Shown here piece by piece: positions 35,256 through 44,335 of a stretch of DNA of 64,000 nucleotides. Within the stretch, counting starts at the first letter, position 1; each line of letters begins with the position of its first letter. The notes beneath the pieces were generated by a model. That model saw only the letters and a list, made by a program, of their open reading frames with translations. It made no database searches and was not told where the DNA came from. Source of the stretch: Streptomyces abikoensis (lineage in GTDB: Bacteria; Actinomycetota; Actinomycetes; Streptomycetales; Streptomycetaceae); NCBI RefSeq assembly GCF_014648775.1, contig NZ_BMRT01000013.1, positions 1 through 64,000 of the forward strand, given 5' to 3'. The position numbers were made by a program, and so were the translations under genes.

Positions 35256-35840
35256 TTACCTGGCCGGTCCGAGCTTGCGATGGTTGCCGGACCGGCCGAT
35301 GTCCAGGTCCAGGAAAGACGTCAGCGTCGTGCCGTTGTTCCAGAAGCCGAGCAGGTCCACGTCGATGAGCGTCAGCTTCTGCTTGGCGGCGAAGGCGCGG
35401 GCCTGCCTGGTGAACACGCACGACGCGACGAACAGCGGTACGTCGGCGCCGTGTTCCAGCCGGGCCGTGCCGTTGAACGTCTGGATGTCCCGGCTGCCCA
35501 CCGACCGGTGCGGGGCGTAGCGCTTGCACTGGACGACCAGGCGCCTGCCGTCGGGTAGGCGGCCGGTCACGTCTGCACCCAGGTCGCCGACGCCGCCCAC
35601 CCGCTTGACGTCCGTGCAACCGTCGCGGCGGCACAGCTGCGCTATGAACTCCTCGAACGCCCGGCCGTCCATCTTCCAGATGGCGTCCATCGACCGGCGC
35701 GCGTCGAGGCGGGCCTGTTCGGGCAGGCGCGCCTGCTCCGCCTCGGACTCACGTCGCCCGGCCCTCACCAGGCCCGCGACGACGGCGGCCCCCGCTGCCA
35801 CAGCAGCCGAGACGATCACCACTAGCAGCACCATGCCCAT
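35256..35840 (-). CDS. Mrr-type restriction endonuclease, membrane-anchored
   Basis: A 194-residue protein. An N-terminal membrane segment (MVLLVVIVSAAVAAGAAVVA) is followed by a coiled stretch and an Mrr_cat fold: MDGRAFEEFIAQLCRRDGCT, the catalytic GDLGADVTGRL and VVQCKRYA (D...QxK). The family cleaves DNA, often modified DNA. The membrane segment suggests it acts at the inner face of the membrane. It neighbours the decayed leader G and, beyond, the DUF2075 gene; a small defence group is plausible. Confidence 0.85.
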   Translation of the reverse strand: MGMVLLVVIVSAAVAAGAAVVAGLVRAGRRESEAEQARLPEQARLDARRSMDAIWKMDGRAFEEFIAQLCRRDGCTDVKRVGGVGDLGADVTGRLPDGRRLVVQCKRYAPHRSVGSRDIQTFNGTARLEHGADVPLFVASCVFTRQARAFAAKQKLTLIDVDLLGFWNNGTTLTSFLDLDIGRSGNHRKLGPAR

Positions 35841-36010
35841 GGCGGGCTCCCCTTCCCGGTGTCCGGCTTTCCTTCACCGTCTTTTTGCTCCCCAGCAGTT
35901 CACCGTTCTACGCGAGGCTCGCCAGGTAGAGGAGGCTGTCTGCCGGGGTTGTGCACCGGAGTCGGTACGCGTCGCTGTCCTGTGGGCTCGCCGGGCGCGC
36001 GCCTGTGTGG

Positions 36011-36838
36011 TCAAGCCGGTGTTGTGCAGAACTGCCGAGCACCGCGCAGCGTGGTGCTCAGCTTTCGCTGGGTCGCCTGGCAATCGAGGCGTACGTCGAG
36101 GGCGCCGGGCAGTGTGCTGTGGGCTCGTAGGCCCGTGGGCAGCCGGGAGACGTCGAGGCCGTCTCGCTTGGCGATGAGAACGCCCAGTTCGTGGCGGCTC
36201 AGGGTGTCGGCCCCTGCGAGGTGATGGATGCCGACCGCGTCGAGCGATGCCAGCTCCAGAAGGGCGGTGGCCAGGTCGGTGACGTGCACCGGGCAGCGGA
36301 TGTCGTCGGTGAACAGGGCGCCATCGCGAGTTCCGGCGATGAGTTCGCGCACGGCGCGTTCGTGTTTGGAGAGCCCGTATCCGATGATCAGCGAAGTGCG
36401 GGCGACGACGGCCTCCGGGTGCACGGCGAGGATGCCGGTCTCCGCCGCTGCCTTCGCCGCTCCGTAGGGGGTGACGGGGTCAGGGAAACAGGTCTCGTCG
36501 TAGTGAACGCGGGCGCCGGAAAAGACGGCGTCGCTGGATACGTGGACCAGGCGGCTTCCGTGCTTTACCGCGGCCGTCGCGAGCCGGACGGGGCCCTCTG
36601 CCGTGACCGCCCAGTCCGCCCCGCCGCTCGAAGCGTTCACGACGAAGTGCGGGCGCACCTCGGCCATGACAGCGTCCAGTCGTCCGGCATCCCGTAGGTC
36701 GAGGAGGTACCACACGGCTTGGGAGGCTTCACTGGGCTTGGTCGCGTATGTCGCGGCGGTAGGGTGCCCAGCCGCTGTGGCCTGCCGGATCAGCTCGGTG
36801 CCCAGGAAGCCGCTGCCGCCAACGATCAAAGTCGTCAT
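36011..36838 (-). CDS. RmlD-like sugar-nucleotide reductase
   Basis: A 275-residue short-chain dehydrogenase of the dTDP-4-dehydrorhamnose reductase type: GGSGFLGTELIRQA nucleotide loop, VVNASSGGADW, SDAVFSG and the catalytic YGAAKAAAE (YxxxK). It probably reduces a nucleotide-activated 4-keto sugar. The ATG at 36838 is preferred to longer frames since the Rossmann loop starts right there. No other sugar gene is adjacent, so the pathway is not evident. Confidence 0.85.
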   Translation of the reverse strand: MTTLIVGGSGFLGTELIRQATAAGHPTAATYATKPSEASQAVWYLLDLRDAGRLDAVMAEVRPHFVVNASSGGADWAVTAEGPVRLATAAVKHGSRLVHVSSDAVFSGARVHYDETCFPDPVTPYGAAKAAAETGILAVHPEAVVARTSLIIGYGLSKHERAVRELIAGTRDGALFTDDIRCPVHVTDLATALLELASLDAVGIHHLAGADTLSRHELGVLIAKRDGLDVSRLPTGLRAHSTLPGALDVRLDCQATQRKLSTTLRGARQFCTTPA

Positions 36839-36931
36839 GGGGCGAAACGGTAGACCGGTTCCGCTGGGTAGCGGCAGGGTTTCGGGCTGTTTCGCCCGGG
36901 CCATCCGGGCTGATGGACGTCTCCCCCTACG

Positions 36932-37693
36932 ATGGGCTGGGTGACCGGGACGTTGCCTTCGGGCATGGAGCTTTTCGATGTTCAGTGCCTTCGTCTGGTC
37001 GAAGGTGAAGCTCCCGTGCTGTCCGCGGAGCTTGAGGCGGCGCGGGACCAGACGTGGGCGATGGCGGTCGCCGCCAATCCGGCGCTTTTCGATGGGCCGG
37101 TGGTGGGGTGTGCGGAACACCGGTGGGAGGAGCCGGACACTTTGTTCGTGCGCTGGGCCGCGGTGACGTACCGCCACTATGCCTTGCGCCGGGTTCCTGG
37201 CGGTGGGGCGTTGCCGTCGTTGTTCGTGAACGTGATCCAGCCGACGGATGACGGCAGGGTCGTCGTAGCGAGGATGTCGGCCGCGACGGCTGCGCCTGGC
37301 CGGTGGCAGCTGCCGGGCGGCTCGGTGGAGCCGCCCGGGGTCGGAGGGGCGCTGGATGAGGAGGCCCTGAGCGGGCAGGCGGCGCGGGAACTGGTCGAGG
37401 AGGTCGGGGTGGAGGTCGAGCCGGACGAGCTGCGGCTGTGGGCGGCCACTCGAAGGGGGAGCCTCAGCGTCGGTCTGACCTACCTCGCTCCGGTTCTGCC
37501 GGAGGCTGAGTTGAGGGGCAGGTTCGCTGCGGTGGTAGCGGCGGAGCGTTCGGCGGGCCGTGAACCGGAACTCGCTGAGGTCGTGTTCGTGCGTTCCCCG
37601 CATGAGCTGGCCGGTTTGGCGGGGCCGCATGCGGGCCATGTGGAGCCAGTCGTCCGTCGGTATGCCGAGGCTGCACTGCGGCGTGGTGTCTGA
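36932..37693 (+). CDS. NUDIX hydrolase with N-terminal extension
   Basis: A 253-residue protein. The Nudix box has an unusual insert: WQLPGGSVEPPGVGGALDEE then AARELVEEVGVEV, so the REUxEExGU half is intact but spaced further from the GG. The ~100-residue N-terminus (QCLRLVEGEAPVLSAELEAA, then VRWAAVTYRHYALRR) is as in actinobacterial NUDIX proteins of unknown substrate. The start could be 36932 or ATG 36965. Divergent from the RmlD-like gene. Confidence 0.85.
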   Translation: MGWVTGTLPSGMELFDVQCLRLVEGEAPVLSAELEAARDQTWAMAVAANPALFDGPVVGCAEHRWEEPDTLFVRWAAVTYRHYALRRVPGGGALPSLFVNVIQPTDDGRVVVARMSAATAAPGRWQLPGGSVEPPGVGGALDEEALSGQAARELVEEVGVEVEPDELRLWAATRRGSLSVGLTYLAPVLPEAELRGRFAAVVAAERSAGREPELAEVVFVRSPHELAGLAGPHAGHVEPVVRRYAEAALRRGV

Positions 37694-37909
37694 TTCAGGT
37701 GCGGGTGGGGATGTCGGGGCCGCGTTGGTCGGGCACCGCCATCCAGCGCAGGCCGCGGGCTTTGATGTGGGGTGCGGTCACTGCGCTTGCGGATTACCTC
37801 GGCTTTGGGGATTACCTGCTTGACGGGAAGACGGCGGCGGCTCGGCGGGCCGGGCAGGTGTCAGTGGTGGCAGGTACCGTCCTTGGTGGATCTCAAGGTT
37901 GGGAGTGTC

Positions 37910-38305
37910 ATGAGCTGGGACGTTCTTCTGCTGCCGTTGCCGGCGGGCATCGCTTCAATCGACGAACTGGGCGTCGATCACGAGCTCCCTCCCATTGGAA
38001 GCCGGTGCGGGGTCCTGGATGCTCTGCAGTCAGCCGTGCACGATGTCGATCTCACTGATTCCGCGTGGGGAGAGTTGGTCGGGCCCACCTGGGTGATCGA
38101 GCTCAGCATTGGCGAGGACGATCCCGTCGAGTCGGTCATGCTCCATGTCCGAGGCTGCGGGGATGAGGTGCTTCCCGTGATCTTCGGTCTCGCCCGGGCT
38201 CTCGGCTGTCGTGTGCTCGACTCCTCCACTGGTGACTTGCTCGCCGAGAACACCCCGGCTGGCTGGCACGCTTTCCAAGGCTTCCGGGACAGGGCCGTTA
38301 CGTGA
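37910..38305 (+). CDS. Hypothetical protein
   Basis: A 131-residue acidic protein (MSWDVLLLPLPAGIASIDEL; PVIFGLARALGCRVLDSST). The start is set by a GGGAG site just upstream. The pattern is that of small Streptomyces proteins of unknown role that resemble immunity proteins; no family is assigned. Confidence 0.65.
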   Translation: MSWDVLLLPLPAGIASIDELGVDHELPPIGSRCGVLDALQSAVHDVDLTDSAWGELVGPTWVIELSIGEDDPVESVMLHVRGCGDEVLPVIFGLARALGCRVLDSSTGDLLAENTPAGWHAFQGFRDRAVT

Positions 38306-38399
38306 TCAACAAGGTATGCCTTGGGTGGATGAGTCCTGAGGGTGATGGTGAAGGTGGTGAGGAGCTGGGCCGTGGGCTTCCGGCGTTATGGGGACCGTT

Positions 38400-38933
38400 T
38401 CACGCTGAAGGGCGGTCGTCCAGGGCTCGGACATGCTCGCTCAGCTCTGTGAGCAGTGACGGGTTGACGGTGCGGACGATCGCCTCGATGTCTTCCTGGC
38501 GCGCGGCTGGCCACAGCTGGGCTCTTGCGGACCGGTACTTCGCAGCGAGTTGCTCACGCTTGTTTGGTGGCAGGTGGGCGGCCCGGTCCGGGCGGGAGTT
38601 GTGGGCGTTGTCGGAAATTTTTACCAGGGTCGCCTGTGGGTCGGTGGTGATGCGTGCGATCTTCTCCTCGTACGGCACGCCAGGCACGTTGGTCACCATC
38701 TCTACGATCTCGACGACCCGGGTCGGAATCTCGGCCCCACGCAGCCTTACAGCGGTCCAGTCGGTGTCTTCCAGGATGTCGTGGAGCAGGCTGGCCTTGA
38801 CCAGGTCGTCGCCGAATGGGGCGAGCCCGGCGGCCACTGCGCGAACGTGCTCGATGTAGGGCACGCCGATCTTGTCGACCCACCCGACATGTGCTGAGCC
38901 GACCAGGAGATCGACCTCGCTGACAGACTTCAT
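38400..38933 (-). CDS. HD-domain phosphohydrolase
   Basis: A 177-residue protein with the HD metal ligands: YIEHVRAVA, LLHDILEDTD, and the distal ISDNAHNSRPDRAAHL. The fold is close to RelA/SpoT-like hydrolase-type HD proteins (small-molecule phosphohydrolases). The ATG at 38933 follows GGAGCGGGA. The exact substrate is not readable. Alone in orientation. Confidence 0.85.
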   Translation of the reverse strand: MKSVSEVDLLVGSAHVGWVDKIGVPYIEHVRAVAAGLAPFGDDLVKASLLHDILEDTDWTAVRLRGAEIPTRVVEIVEMVTNVPGVPYEEKIARITTDPQATLVKISDNAHNSRPDRAAHLPPNKREQLAAKYRSARAQLWPAARQEDIEAIVRTVNPSLLTELSEHVRALDDRPSA

Positions 38934-39395
38934 TCCCGCTCCCTCCGAGCGGCCTCCGTCGCGTGTCTTATCTGCGCTGGTTTCAGCCGGTGTGATGACT
39001 CTTGATTCGTCGGTGCCCAGCAAGGGCCGGGGTGTTCGCCTGCCTCCACCATGCCGCCACTGCTCTGGGCTGTCCCGTAATTGATTCACGATATGTCGGC
39101 TGGCCGACTCGTTTCCTCTCCCATCCTGCCAGGTGAAGTTGCGGAGCGAGCGATGCCGAGCACGCTGTAGTCAGCGCCGTTGCCTTTGAGGGGGAAGTCG
39201 CGGAGGATCTTCCAAGTCGTCGCGAGGGCGAGGGCGAGCTCGTTGCGGGTGCGTGCCTTGCCGAACTACTTGCGGTCTCAGCCTGCGAGCGAGGCTGACC
39301 AGGACCGCTCGGGTGGCGGGATCACAGCCGAATGACGACGAACGTGGCCCGTTTGACGAGGCGGTGCCCTGGGTGACCGCCTCGCCGGTGCGAGA
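38934..39395. other. Intergenic stretch, possible transposase debris
   Basis: A minus-strand segment at about 39170-39260 reads RTRNELALALATTWKILRDF in one frame and resembles the end of a transposase, but I cannot assign a family. No other gene is supported. Confidence 0.3.
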
Positions 39396-39920
39396 GTGGC
39401 GGAAGTGGCCATCGTGCTGATGAATCTGGGCCAGGATGAAGCCGTGGATAGCATTGCATGCCGCCCTGCCCAGTCCCATGAGATGGCCGCTGTTGCTGAG
39501 TTGCGGTGGCAGTGGGTGCAGGAGCTCTACGGAACCCCCGACACCACGATGGACGAGTTCGTTCCCCGGTTCGTGACATGGGCCCGCGAAACCGAGTCGT
39601 CGCACCGGTGCATGGTCTTGGTCCGTGACGACGTTGTGATTGGCATGGCCTGGCTGGCCATCACGCAGCGTGTGCCACATCCGCGCGCGTTCGAGCGGGT
39701 GTCGGGTGACGTGCAGTGCATGTACGTCGTGCCCGATGAGCGCGACCGCGGTCTGGGCGGCAAGCTGATCCAGGCAGTCTTGGCACGGGCGAGTGAGCTC
39801 GGTCTTGAGCGGGTGACCGTTCACTCCAGCGACCGGGCGGTTTCGGCGTACTCACGTTATGGGTTCAAGGTCTCCCCGCGCCTGCTCCAGGTCGAGGTCG
39901 GGCAGGGCCGCCCGGAGTGA
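39396..39920 (+). CDS. GNAT N-acetyltransferase
   Basis: A GNAT-fold protein of up to 174 residues (39420 and 39486 are alternative starts). CRPAQSHEMAAVAELRWQWV opens the fold, CMYVVPDERDRGLGGKLIQA is the acetyl-CoA binding motif (R/QxxGxG/A), and VTVHSSDRAVSAYSRYGF closes it. Substrate unknown. Confidence 0.85.
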   Translation: MAEVAIVLMNLGQDEAVDSIACRPAQSHEMAAVAELRWQWVQELYGTPDTTMDEFVPRFVTWARETESSHRCMVLVRDDVVIGMAWLAITQRVPHPRAFERVSGDVQCMYVVPDERDRGLGGKLIQAVLARASELGLERVTVHSSDRAVSAYSRYGFKVSPRLLQVEVGQGRPE

Positions 39921-40121
39921 GTCCTCTGACGGGGCCGGAGCGAGTCGCCGGCCCCGTTGTCACAGTTTCCGGGCGGACTTCTCTGCATGTCTCACAGGTG
40001 GCTCGGGCGCGTTGTTCAAGCTGATGGATACCCTCCTGGTTCAGAACGCTGGTGGATCTCATACACGGACCACAACACCGCTGGGGGCACGGAGCTCAGT
40101 ACGGCGGGCTCGACGAAGGTC

Positions 40122-40715
40122 GGATGATTTCGACCGGCTCCGACGGGCGCTGACCGGCCTGCCGCTGCCCAGAGCGGCGGACGCCCGGTTGGTCATGGCC
40201 GTCAGCATGCCGTCCGGGCTGCGGCTGGACGCGCAACCTGCCCGGACCGGTCCTTCTGCCATGTCTAGGGCAGTGACGGGAACGGGCACCGGATGATCCC
40301 CGGCTGGCCGTACCCGGTCGTGGCCGCACCGGAGACCGGCCGCACGTCGCGGACCGCCGTGCTGGACGAGGTCCGGCTGGAGCCGGGTGCCGATGTCACG
40401 GCCGTGACCGCTGCCAGGATCGGTGAGGTAGCCGAACAGCTCATCGTCGCCTGACCGTGACGCAGAAAGGAGGCCAGGAGATCCTGGTGGTCCCGGACCC
40501 CGGATCGACGCACTTCTCGTTGTCCATTTTTGGTCGGCCTGCCGATGCAGGTCTTGGAGGCCCCGTTCCGACCAAGTCATGCGACGGCCGACATCCCTGC
40601 GCGTCTACGGGCTGAAGGGGCGGGTGCCCGCCCGAGAATGGCGGCGAGTTCGTCTTCGGCGCGCCTTCTGCCTGGGGCACCGAGCAGGCTGTAGCGGCCA
40701 TGTTCGCCCGGCTGT
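40122..40715 (+). mobile_element. IS701-like transposase remnant
   Basis: In shifting plus-strand frames: LRRALTGLPLPRAADARLVM, then IPGWPYPVVAAPETGRTSRT with AVLDEVRLEPGADVTAVTAA, then RRPTSLRVYGLKGRVPARE and GGEFVFGAPSAWGTEQA. These are consecutive pieces of the IS701-type transposase of Streptomyces with parts missing between them. No ends were identified. It lies right before the Imm21 gene. Confidence 0.65.
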
Positions 40716-40788
40716 CGGTAGGTTCAGATATTGGCTGGTGCGAAATAGCGCCTCAGGCGTTGTCGGTAGACAAGGGCAGAATGGTCAT

Positions 40789-41364
40789 ATGACCGTATCT
40801 CGCAACAGTGCTCTTCACCTCCATGCCGATCTCGCTTGGGTTCGATCGATGGGCGGCCCGTTGATCGTCGTCCCGGCCTCTGCTGTGGACCAGTGGGGTG
40901 GCTGCACGGAAGGCGGGATCATCGTTGGCGGGAGTGATGATCCCGACGACTACGACCGCGCATGTGATGTGGAGGGCTGGGCTGGGGTCATCGACGTTGG
41001 CGCTTCGGCCTCGGGGTTGGTACTGGCTGACGAGCCAGCCATGACCTGCTACCTTTCCGAGCGGAATGTCTTCGTGCGGTGGCTCGCCGCCGATTCAGAT
41101 GCCGAGCTCCTTGAGGCCGCGAAGGTCGTCTTGGACGACCCCGCCACCGACTGGGAGGACTGCGGGGTGTGGGAGACCGATGGATCGGCGGTTCTCCTGG
41201 ATTCCGCCGTAGCCGGGGCGGACCTCGCCCTGGAATACCCTGACCAGGGAGGTCTGCCAGAGCAGGCCCAGATTTCTGTGCCCGCAGGTCGCTGGAGGGT
41301 TCGCGCGACTCACGAGAGGGGCGACTCCGCGTGGGTGGGGGTCGTCCACCTTCTGCCTGCATGA
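40789..41364 (+). CDS. Imm21-family immunity-type protein
   Basis: A 191-residue protein fitting Imm21: WVRSMGGPLIVVPASAVDQW, DDPDDYDRACDVEGWAGVID, MTCYLSERNVFVRWLAADSD, and a C-terminal ISVPAGRWRVRATHE. Members protect against polymorphic toxins; no toxin gene is next to it. Start ATG 40789 by the family's usual N-terminus. Confidence 0.85.
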   Translation: MTVSRNSALHLHADLAWVRSMGGPLIVVPASAVDQWGGCTEGGIIVGGSDDPDDYDRACDVEGWAGVIDVGASASGLVLADEPAMTCYLSERNVFVRWLAADSDAELLEAAKVVLDDPATDWEDCGVWETDGSAVLLDSAVAGADLALEYPDQGGLPEQAQISVPAGRWRVRATHERGDSAWVGVVHLLPA

Positions 41365-41682
41365 CTCTCACGTATCTATGCGGCGAGCCGCCTCGGCTGC
41401 GTAGGCGGTTCTGACGGCTCCTACTGCCCAGTGTTCGGCAGGGACGGAACTGACTCGAGGATCCGTTGGAGTACGGCTGGGGGTATCTCTCTGGCCGCAG
41501 AGATCGGGCAGGGCAGCGCATTGTGCGGCTTCGAAGGGAAGCCCGGTGTCACGGAGCCTGCGAGCGAGTCGGCTGCTGGTCACGAGGCACCGTTTCACTC
41601 CTGTGGGTGATCACGTGGCTACTGTCGATGCCCGCTGCCATGCTGGGAACCGGCGCTGACCAGCACGTGATCGGAGTCCTTC

Positions 41683-42020
41683 ATGCTGACGACCCGCTTC
41701 GTCCCCGGTGCACCCAACTGGCTCGACCTCGGCGTCCCCGGCGTCGACGCTGCCGCGGCGTTCTACTCCGCGCTGTTCAGCTGGACCTTCCAGTCGGCCG
41801 GCCCGGAATACGGCGGCTACGGCTTCTTCCAGCTCGACGGCAAGACGGTCGCCGCGGTCGGCCCGTACCAGGGGAGGGCGCGAACCCGTCCTGGACGCCG
41901 TACTTCCTCACCGCGGACGCGGACGCCATCAGCAAGGTGGTGGAGCAGGCCAGCGGCCGGGTCCGGACCGCGCCGACGGTCCACGTCGTTCCTCCGGGGT
42001 TGACGGGGGCATCACCATGA
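41683..42020 (+). pseudogene. VOC-family (glyoxalase/bleomycin-resistance fold) protein, frameshifted
   Basis: The frame from 41683 reads RFVPGAPNWLDLGVPGVDAA and AFYSALFSWTFQSAGPEYGG then GFFQLDGKTVAAVGPYQG. One G is missing in a G5 run near 41872; the other frame then gives EGANPSWTPYFLTADADAIS and VVEQASGRVRTAP before a stop. Even when restored it is only about half of a two-domain VOC protein, so it is also truncated. Confidence 0.75.
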
Positions 42021-42093
42021 CCAACCCGAGCGTGGCCCAGGTCAAGCGGGCCATCGGCGCCTGATCCCTGATATTCCGAGGCAAGGGCCCCCG

Positions 42094-42300
42094 CTACGGC
42101 TGGAGCTTCCTCATGCCCGGGTCCTCTCCCTGGCCCGAGCCCCAGTAGGGGCGCCCGGCGTACACCGCTCCCTGCTCCTCGGCGAGATCCAGCATCACAT
42201 CCGATGTGAAGTGGGTGTAGGCGTAGCGCATCTCAAGGCCCGTGAGACGGTCTGCCAGGCTGCGCCGCAACCCGTGCAGGCCCCGGGAGATCGGCCACCT
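42094..42300 (-). pseudogene. Unassigned C-terminal fragment
   Basis: A minus-strand frame (LRRSLADRLTGLEMRYAYTH, EEQGAVYAGRPYWGSGQGED) ends at 42094. It has protein-like composition but no start; the origin is unknown. Confidence 0.35.
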
Positions 42301-42340
42301 CAGGCCGTACTGGGACGCTCATGGAGGAGGGCTGCGTCCC

Positions 42341-42377
42341 GTGATCGTCTACCCGACAACGCGAATATGGGCGTTGT
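42341..42377. promoter_or_regulatory. Operator-like site upstream of the DUF6879/XRE operon
   Basis: GTGATCGTCTACCCGACAAC (42341) continues into ACAACGC-GAATATGG-GCGTTGT, a 7-bp inverted repeat (42356-42377) about 80 bp before the first gene. A near-copy of the left part recurs at 43995-44022. Confidence 0.5.
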
Positions 42378-42454
42378 GCCATAGACGGGGGCTGGGGGCC
42401 CGACCTAGCGTCGTCCTGGTGGCAGGGATCGGCCCTGCACGGGGAGGGGGCATC

Positions 42455-42667
42455 ATGACGCGAGGCGATCTGATCCGTCTTACCGACAAAGCTCGCGGCC
42501 CCAACTGCGACGACGATGATTGCCCGAACGTCTACCGAGACGAGACCGACGGCGGCATCGTCGTCCAGGGCGACCAGTGTGCAGCGTTCCAGCCTCCCGA
42601 CGGTGAGGCGCTCGTCAAGATCCCCGAGCACGTTCTGAGGGAGGCTGTTCGTGCTCTTGGATGGTGA
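42455..42667 (+). CDS. Small hypothetical protein
   Basis: A 70-residue acidic protein (RGPNCDDDDCPNVYRDETDG, then VHVLREA-type end IPEHVLREAVRALGW). The ATG follows a GGGGAGG site and the gene overlaps the next, so it starts an operon with the DUF6879 and XRE genes. Role unknown. Confidence 0.7.
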   Translation: MTRGDLIRLTDKARGPNCDDDDCPNVYRDETDGGIVVQGDQCAAFQPPDGEALVKIPEHVLREAVRALGW

Positions 42668-43175
42668 GGGTTGGCGCGAGTTCTTCGATGCCTTTGAACG
42701 GGATGCGTGGCGGTTCGAGGCACAGCCCACGTACACCATGCCCAAGGAGCAGGAGAACGTAGCCCGCTTCCTGCGGGGCGAAGCGAAACCCGCGAATCAC
42801 AATGTGCGCTGGCATGAGCGAGTAAAGGAGTATGTCGACTCAGGTCGCACGATCGGCCGCGTTCGTGTCGTACGCCAGCCGCTGACCGACTACCAGCGGT
42901 ACCAATTCGCGTGGGGCATTCCCGGAAACATCAAGGCCGGCGAGAACATCCGGATCTTGGATGTATCCCAGGGCGACTACGGCTTGCCGCTCACCGGCCG
43001 AGACTGGTGGATGTTCGACGAGACCCGCATCGCTCATCTCAACTTCCGTCCGGACGGTACGCAGATCAACCGTGAGGTGTACGAAGGCGACCCTGAACCC
43101 TATCGGGAATGGAAGCGGATCGCCCTAGAGTACGCGGTGCCCTTCGAGGAGTACGTGAAGGGCCTTGACCTTTGA
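42651..43175 (+). CDS. DUF6879-family protein
   Basis: A 174-residue protein recognised by FFDAFERDAWRFEAQPTYTM, PANHNVRWHERVKEYVDSGR and GRVRVVRQPLTDYQRYQFAW with DWWMFDE. It starts GTG at 42651 inside the previous gene and ends overlapping the XRE start. DUF6879 proteins in Streptomyces typically pair with DUF5753 XRE regulators in toxin-antitoxin-like or developmental regulator sets; the activity is unknown. Confidence 0.85.
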   Translation: MLLDGEGWREFFDAFERDAWRFEAQPTYTMPKEQENVARFLRGEAKPANHNVRWHERVKEYVDSGRTIGRVRVVRQPLTDYQRYQFAWGIPGNIKAGENIRILDVSQGDYGLPLTGRDWWMFDETRIAHLNFRPDGTQINREVYEGDPEPYREWKRIALEYAVPFEEYVKGLDL

Positions 43176-43998
43176 CCCGGGACAGCTGGGCCAGTCGAAA
43201 GCTGACCTAGCGGAAACGCTCCGAATGCTGCGCAAGCGAGCCAGTCGCACTCAGGTCTGGCTCGCTCAGCGCTGCAATATTTCGCAGACCAAGCTAAGCA
43301 ATATTGAGACCGGTCGGGTCACTCCGAGCCTTATCGACGTTGAGCTAATCCTTAGAGCCGTTGACGCCCCGCCGGAACTCGTCGCGGAGGTGGTGGCCCT
43401 TGCGAGGCTTGCCAACACTGAGTGGCAGGGCAAGCGGGCGTCGTGGCGCAGGGGGCTGGAGAAGCGCCAGGCAGAGCTAGCGGGCCTTGAAGCGGAGGCG
43501 ACGACACTCCGGTACTTCTTGCCTGCGATGGTGACTGGACTGCTTGCTACGCCCGAGTACATCAGGGCCAGCCTCGGGCACTCGCCGGGAGACATCTCCA
43601 AGACGGTGACCAAAAAGCTGGAGCGACAGGCGACCCTGTATGACGTCACTAAGCGGTTTACGTTCCTACTGACGGAGCAGGCCGTCCGGTGGACTGTTGT
43701 CCCTCGGGCCGCAATGGCCGTACAAATCGACCGCCTTGTGTCACTCTCACATTTGACGAATGTGCGCATCGGCGTGCTTCCCATTGGTGCTGCCGTACTG
43801 CGTGGCCCCATGAATACCTTCACGGTCTACGACCAACGCCTGGCCACCGTCGAGACCTTCACCGGGCGAATCGTTTTCCAGGATGCCAGGGACGTTGCAG
43901 AACACCTGGAGGTATTCGCCTTGTATGAGGGGCATGCGCTCTTCGGCGAGGAAGCAAGGAGCGTGCTCGGGGAGTGGGCGAACTCCTGTCGCCTGTGA
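43165..43998 (+). CDS. XRE regulator with DUF5753 domain
   Basis: A 277-residue regulator: helix-turn-helix RASRTQVWLAQRCNISQTKL with SNIETGR (~20-50), then DUF5753 (LEAEATTLRYFLPAMVTGLL, TPEYIRASLG ... LFGEEARSVLGEWANS). It starts TTG at 43165 behind GAAGG, overlapping the DUF6879 stop. It probably autoregulates through the ACAACGC site upstream of the operon. A truncated homologue is at 17249-17406. Confidence 0.9.
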   Translation: MTFDPGQLGQSKADLAETLRMLRKRASRTQVWLAQRCNISQTKLSNIETGRVTPSLIDVELILRAVDAPPELVAEVVALARLANTEWQGKRASWRRGLEKRQAELAGLEAEATTLRYFLPAMVTGLLATPEYIRASLGHSPGDISKTVTKKLERQATLYDVTKRFTFLLTEQAVRWTVVPRAAMAVQIDRLVSLSHLTNVRIGVLPIGAAVLRGPMNTFTVYDQRLATVETFTGRIVFQDARDVAEHLEVFALYEGHALFGEEARSVLGEWANSCRL

Positions 43999-44022
43999 TC
44001 ATCTACCCCACAACGCGAATAT
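43995..44022. promoter_or_regulatory. Second copy of the GTGATC-CTACCC site
   Basis: GTGATCATCTACCCCACAAC then GCGAATAT matches 42341-42368 at about 26 of 28 positions but lacks the right half of the palindrome. It overlaps the XRE stop and precedes the CxxC gene by ~130 bp, so it may control that gene. Confidence 0.5.
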
Positions 44023-44146
44023 TGCTCGGAGTGGCCGTCACGCCGGTGGATCATTGGTGGACACGGGATAACCGATGCCGGGGAAGCGGCTGCCCATGCC
44101 GCTCACGCGCCGCTTTCCCGGATTGCCAAGACCAAAGGGGTTCGGC

Positions 44147-44332
44147 ATGGCGACGACAGACAGGCACGCGGACACGTGGGAGTACGTGACGTACGCCCCG
44201 GCGGGGCGTCATTGTTCCGTGTGCAAGCGCGTGGTGAAGCCGACGGAGCCCGTCCGTCGTGGCATGGTCGAGCGCTCTTCGGGTCCGCCCGTGACTGTCT
44301 ACCGCCACGCCAACGAGTGCCCCGGGCTGTGA
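44147..44332 (+). CDS. Small CxxC protein, paralogue of 17497-17706
   Basis: A 61-residue protein: TWEYVTYAPAGRHCSVCKRV, VKPTEPVRRGMVERSSG, YRHANECPGL. A likely zinc knuckle of CxxC and a distal His/Cys. An AAAGGGG site precedes the ATG. It follows the DUF5753 regulator as its paralogue does. Function unknown. Confidence 0.75.
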   Translation: MATTDRHADTWEYVTYAPAGRHCSVCKRVVKPTEPVRRGMVERSSGPPVTVYRHANECPGL

Positions 44333-44335
44333 CGC

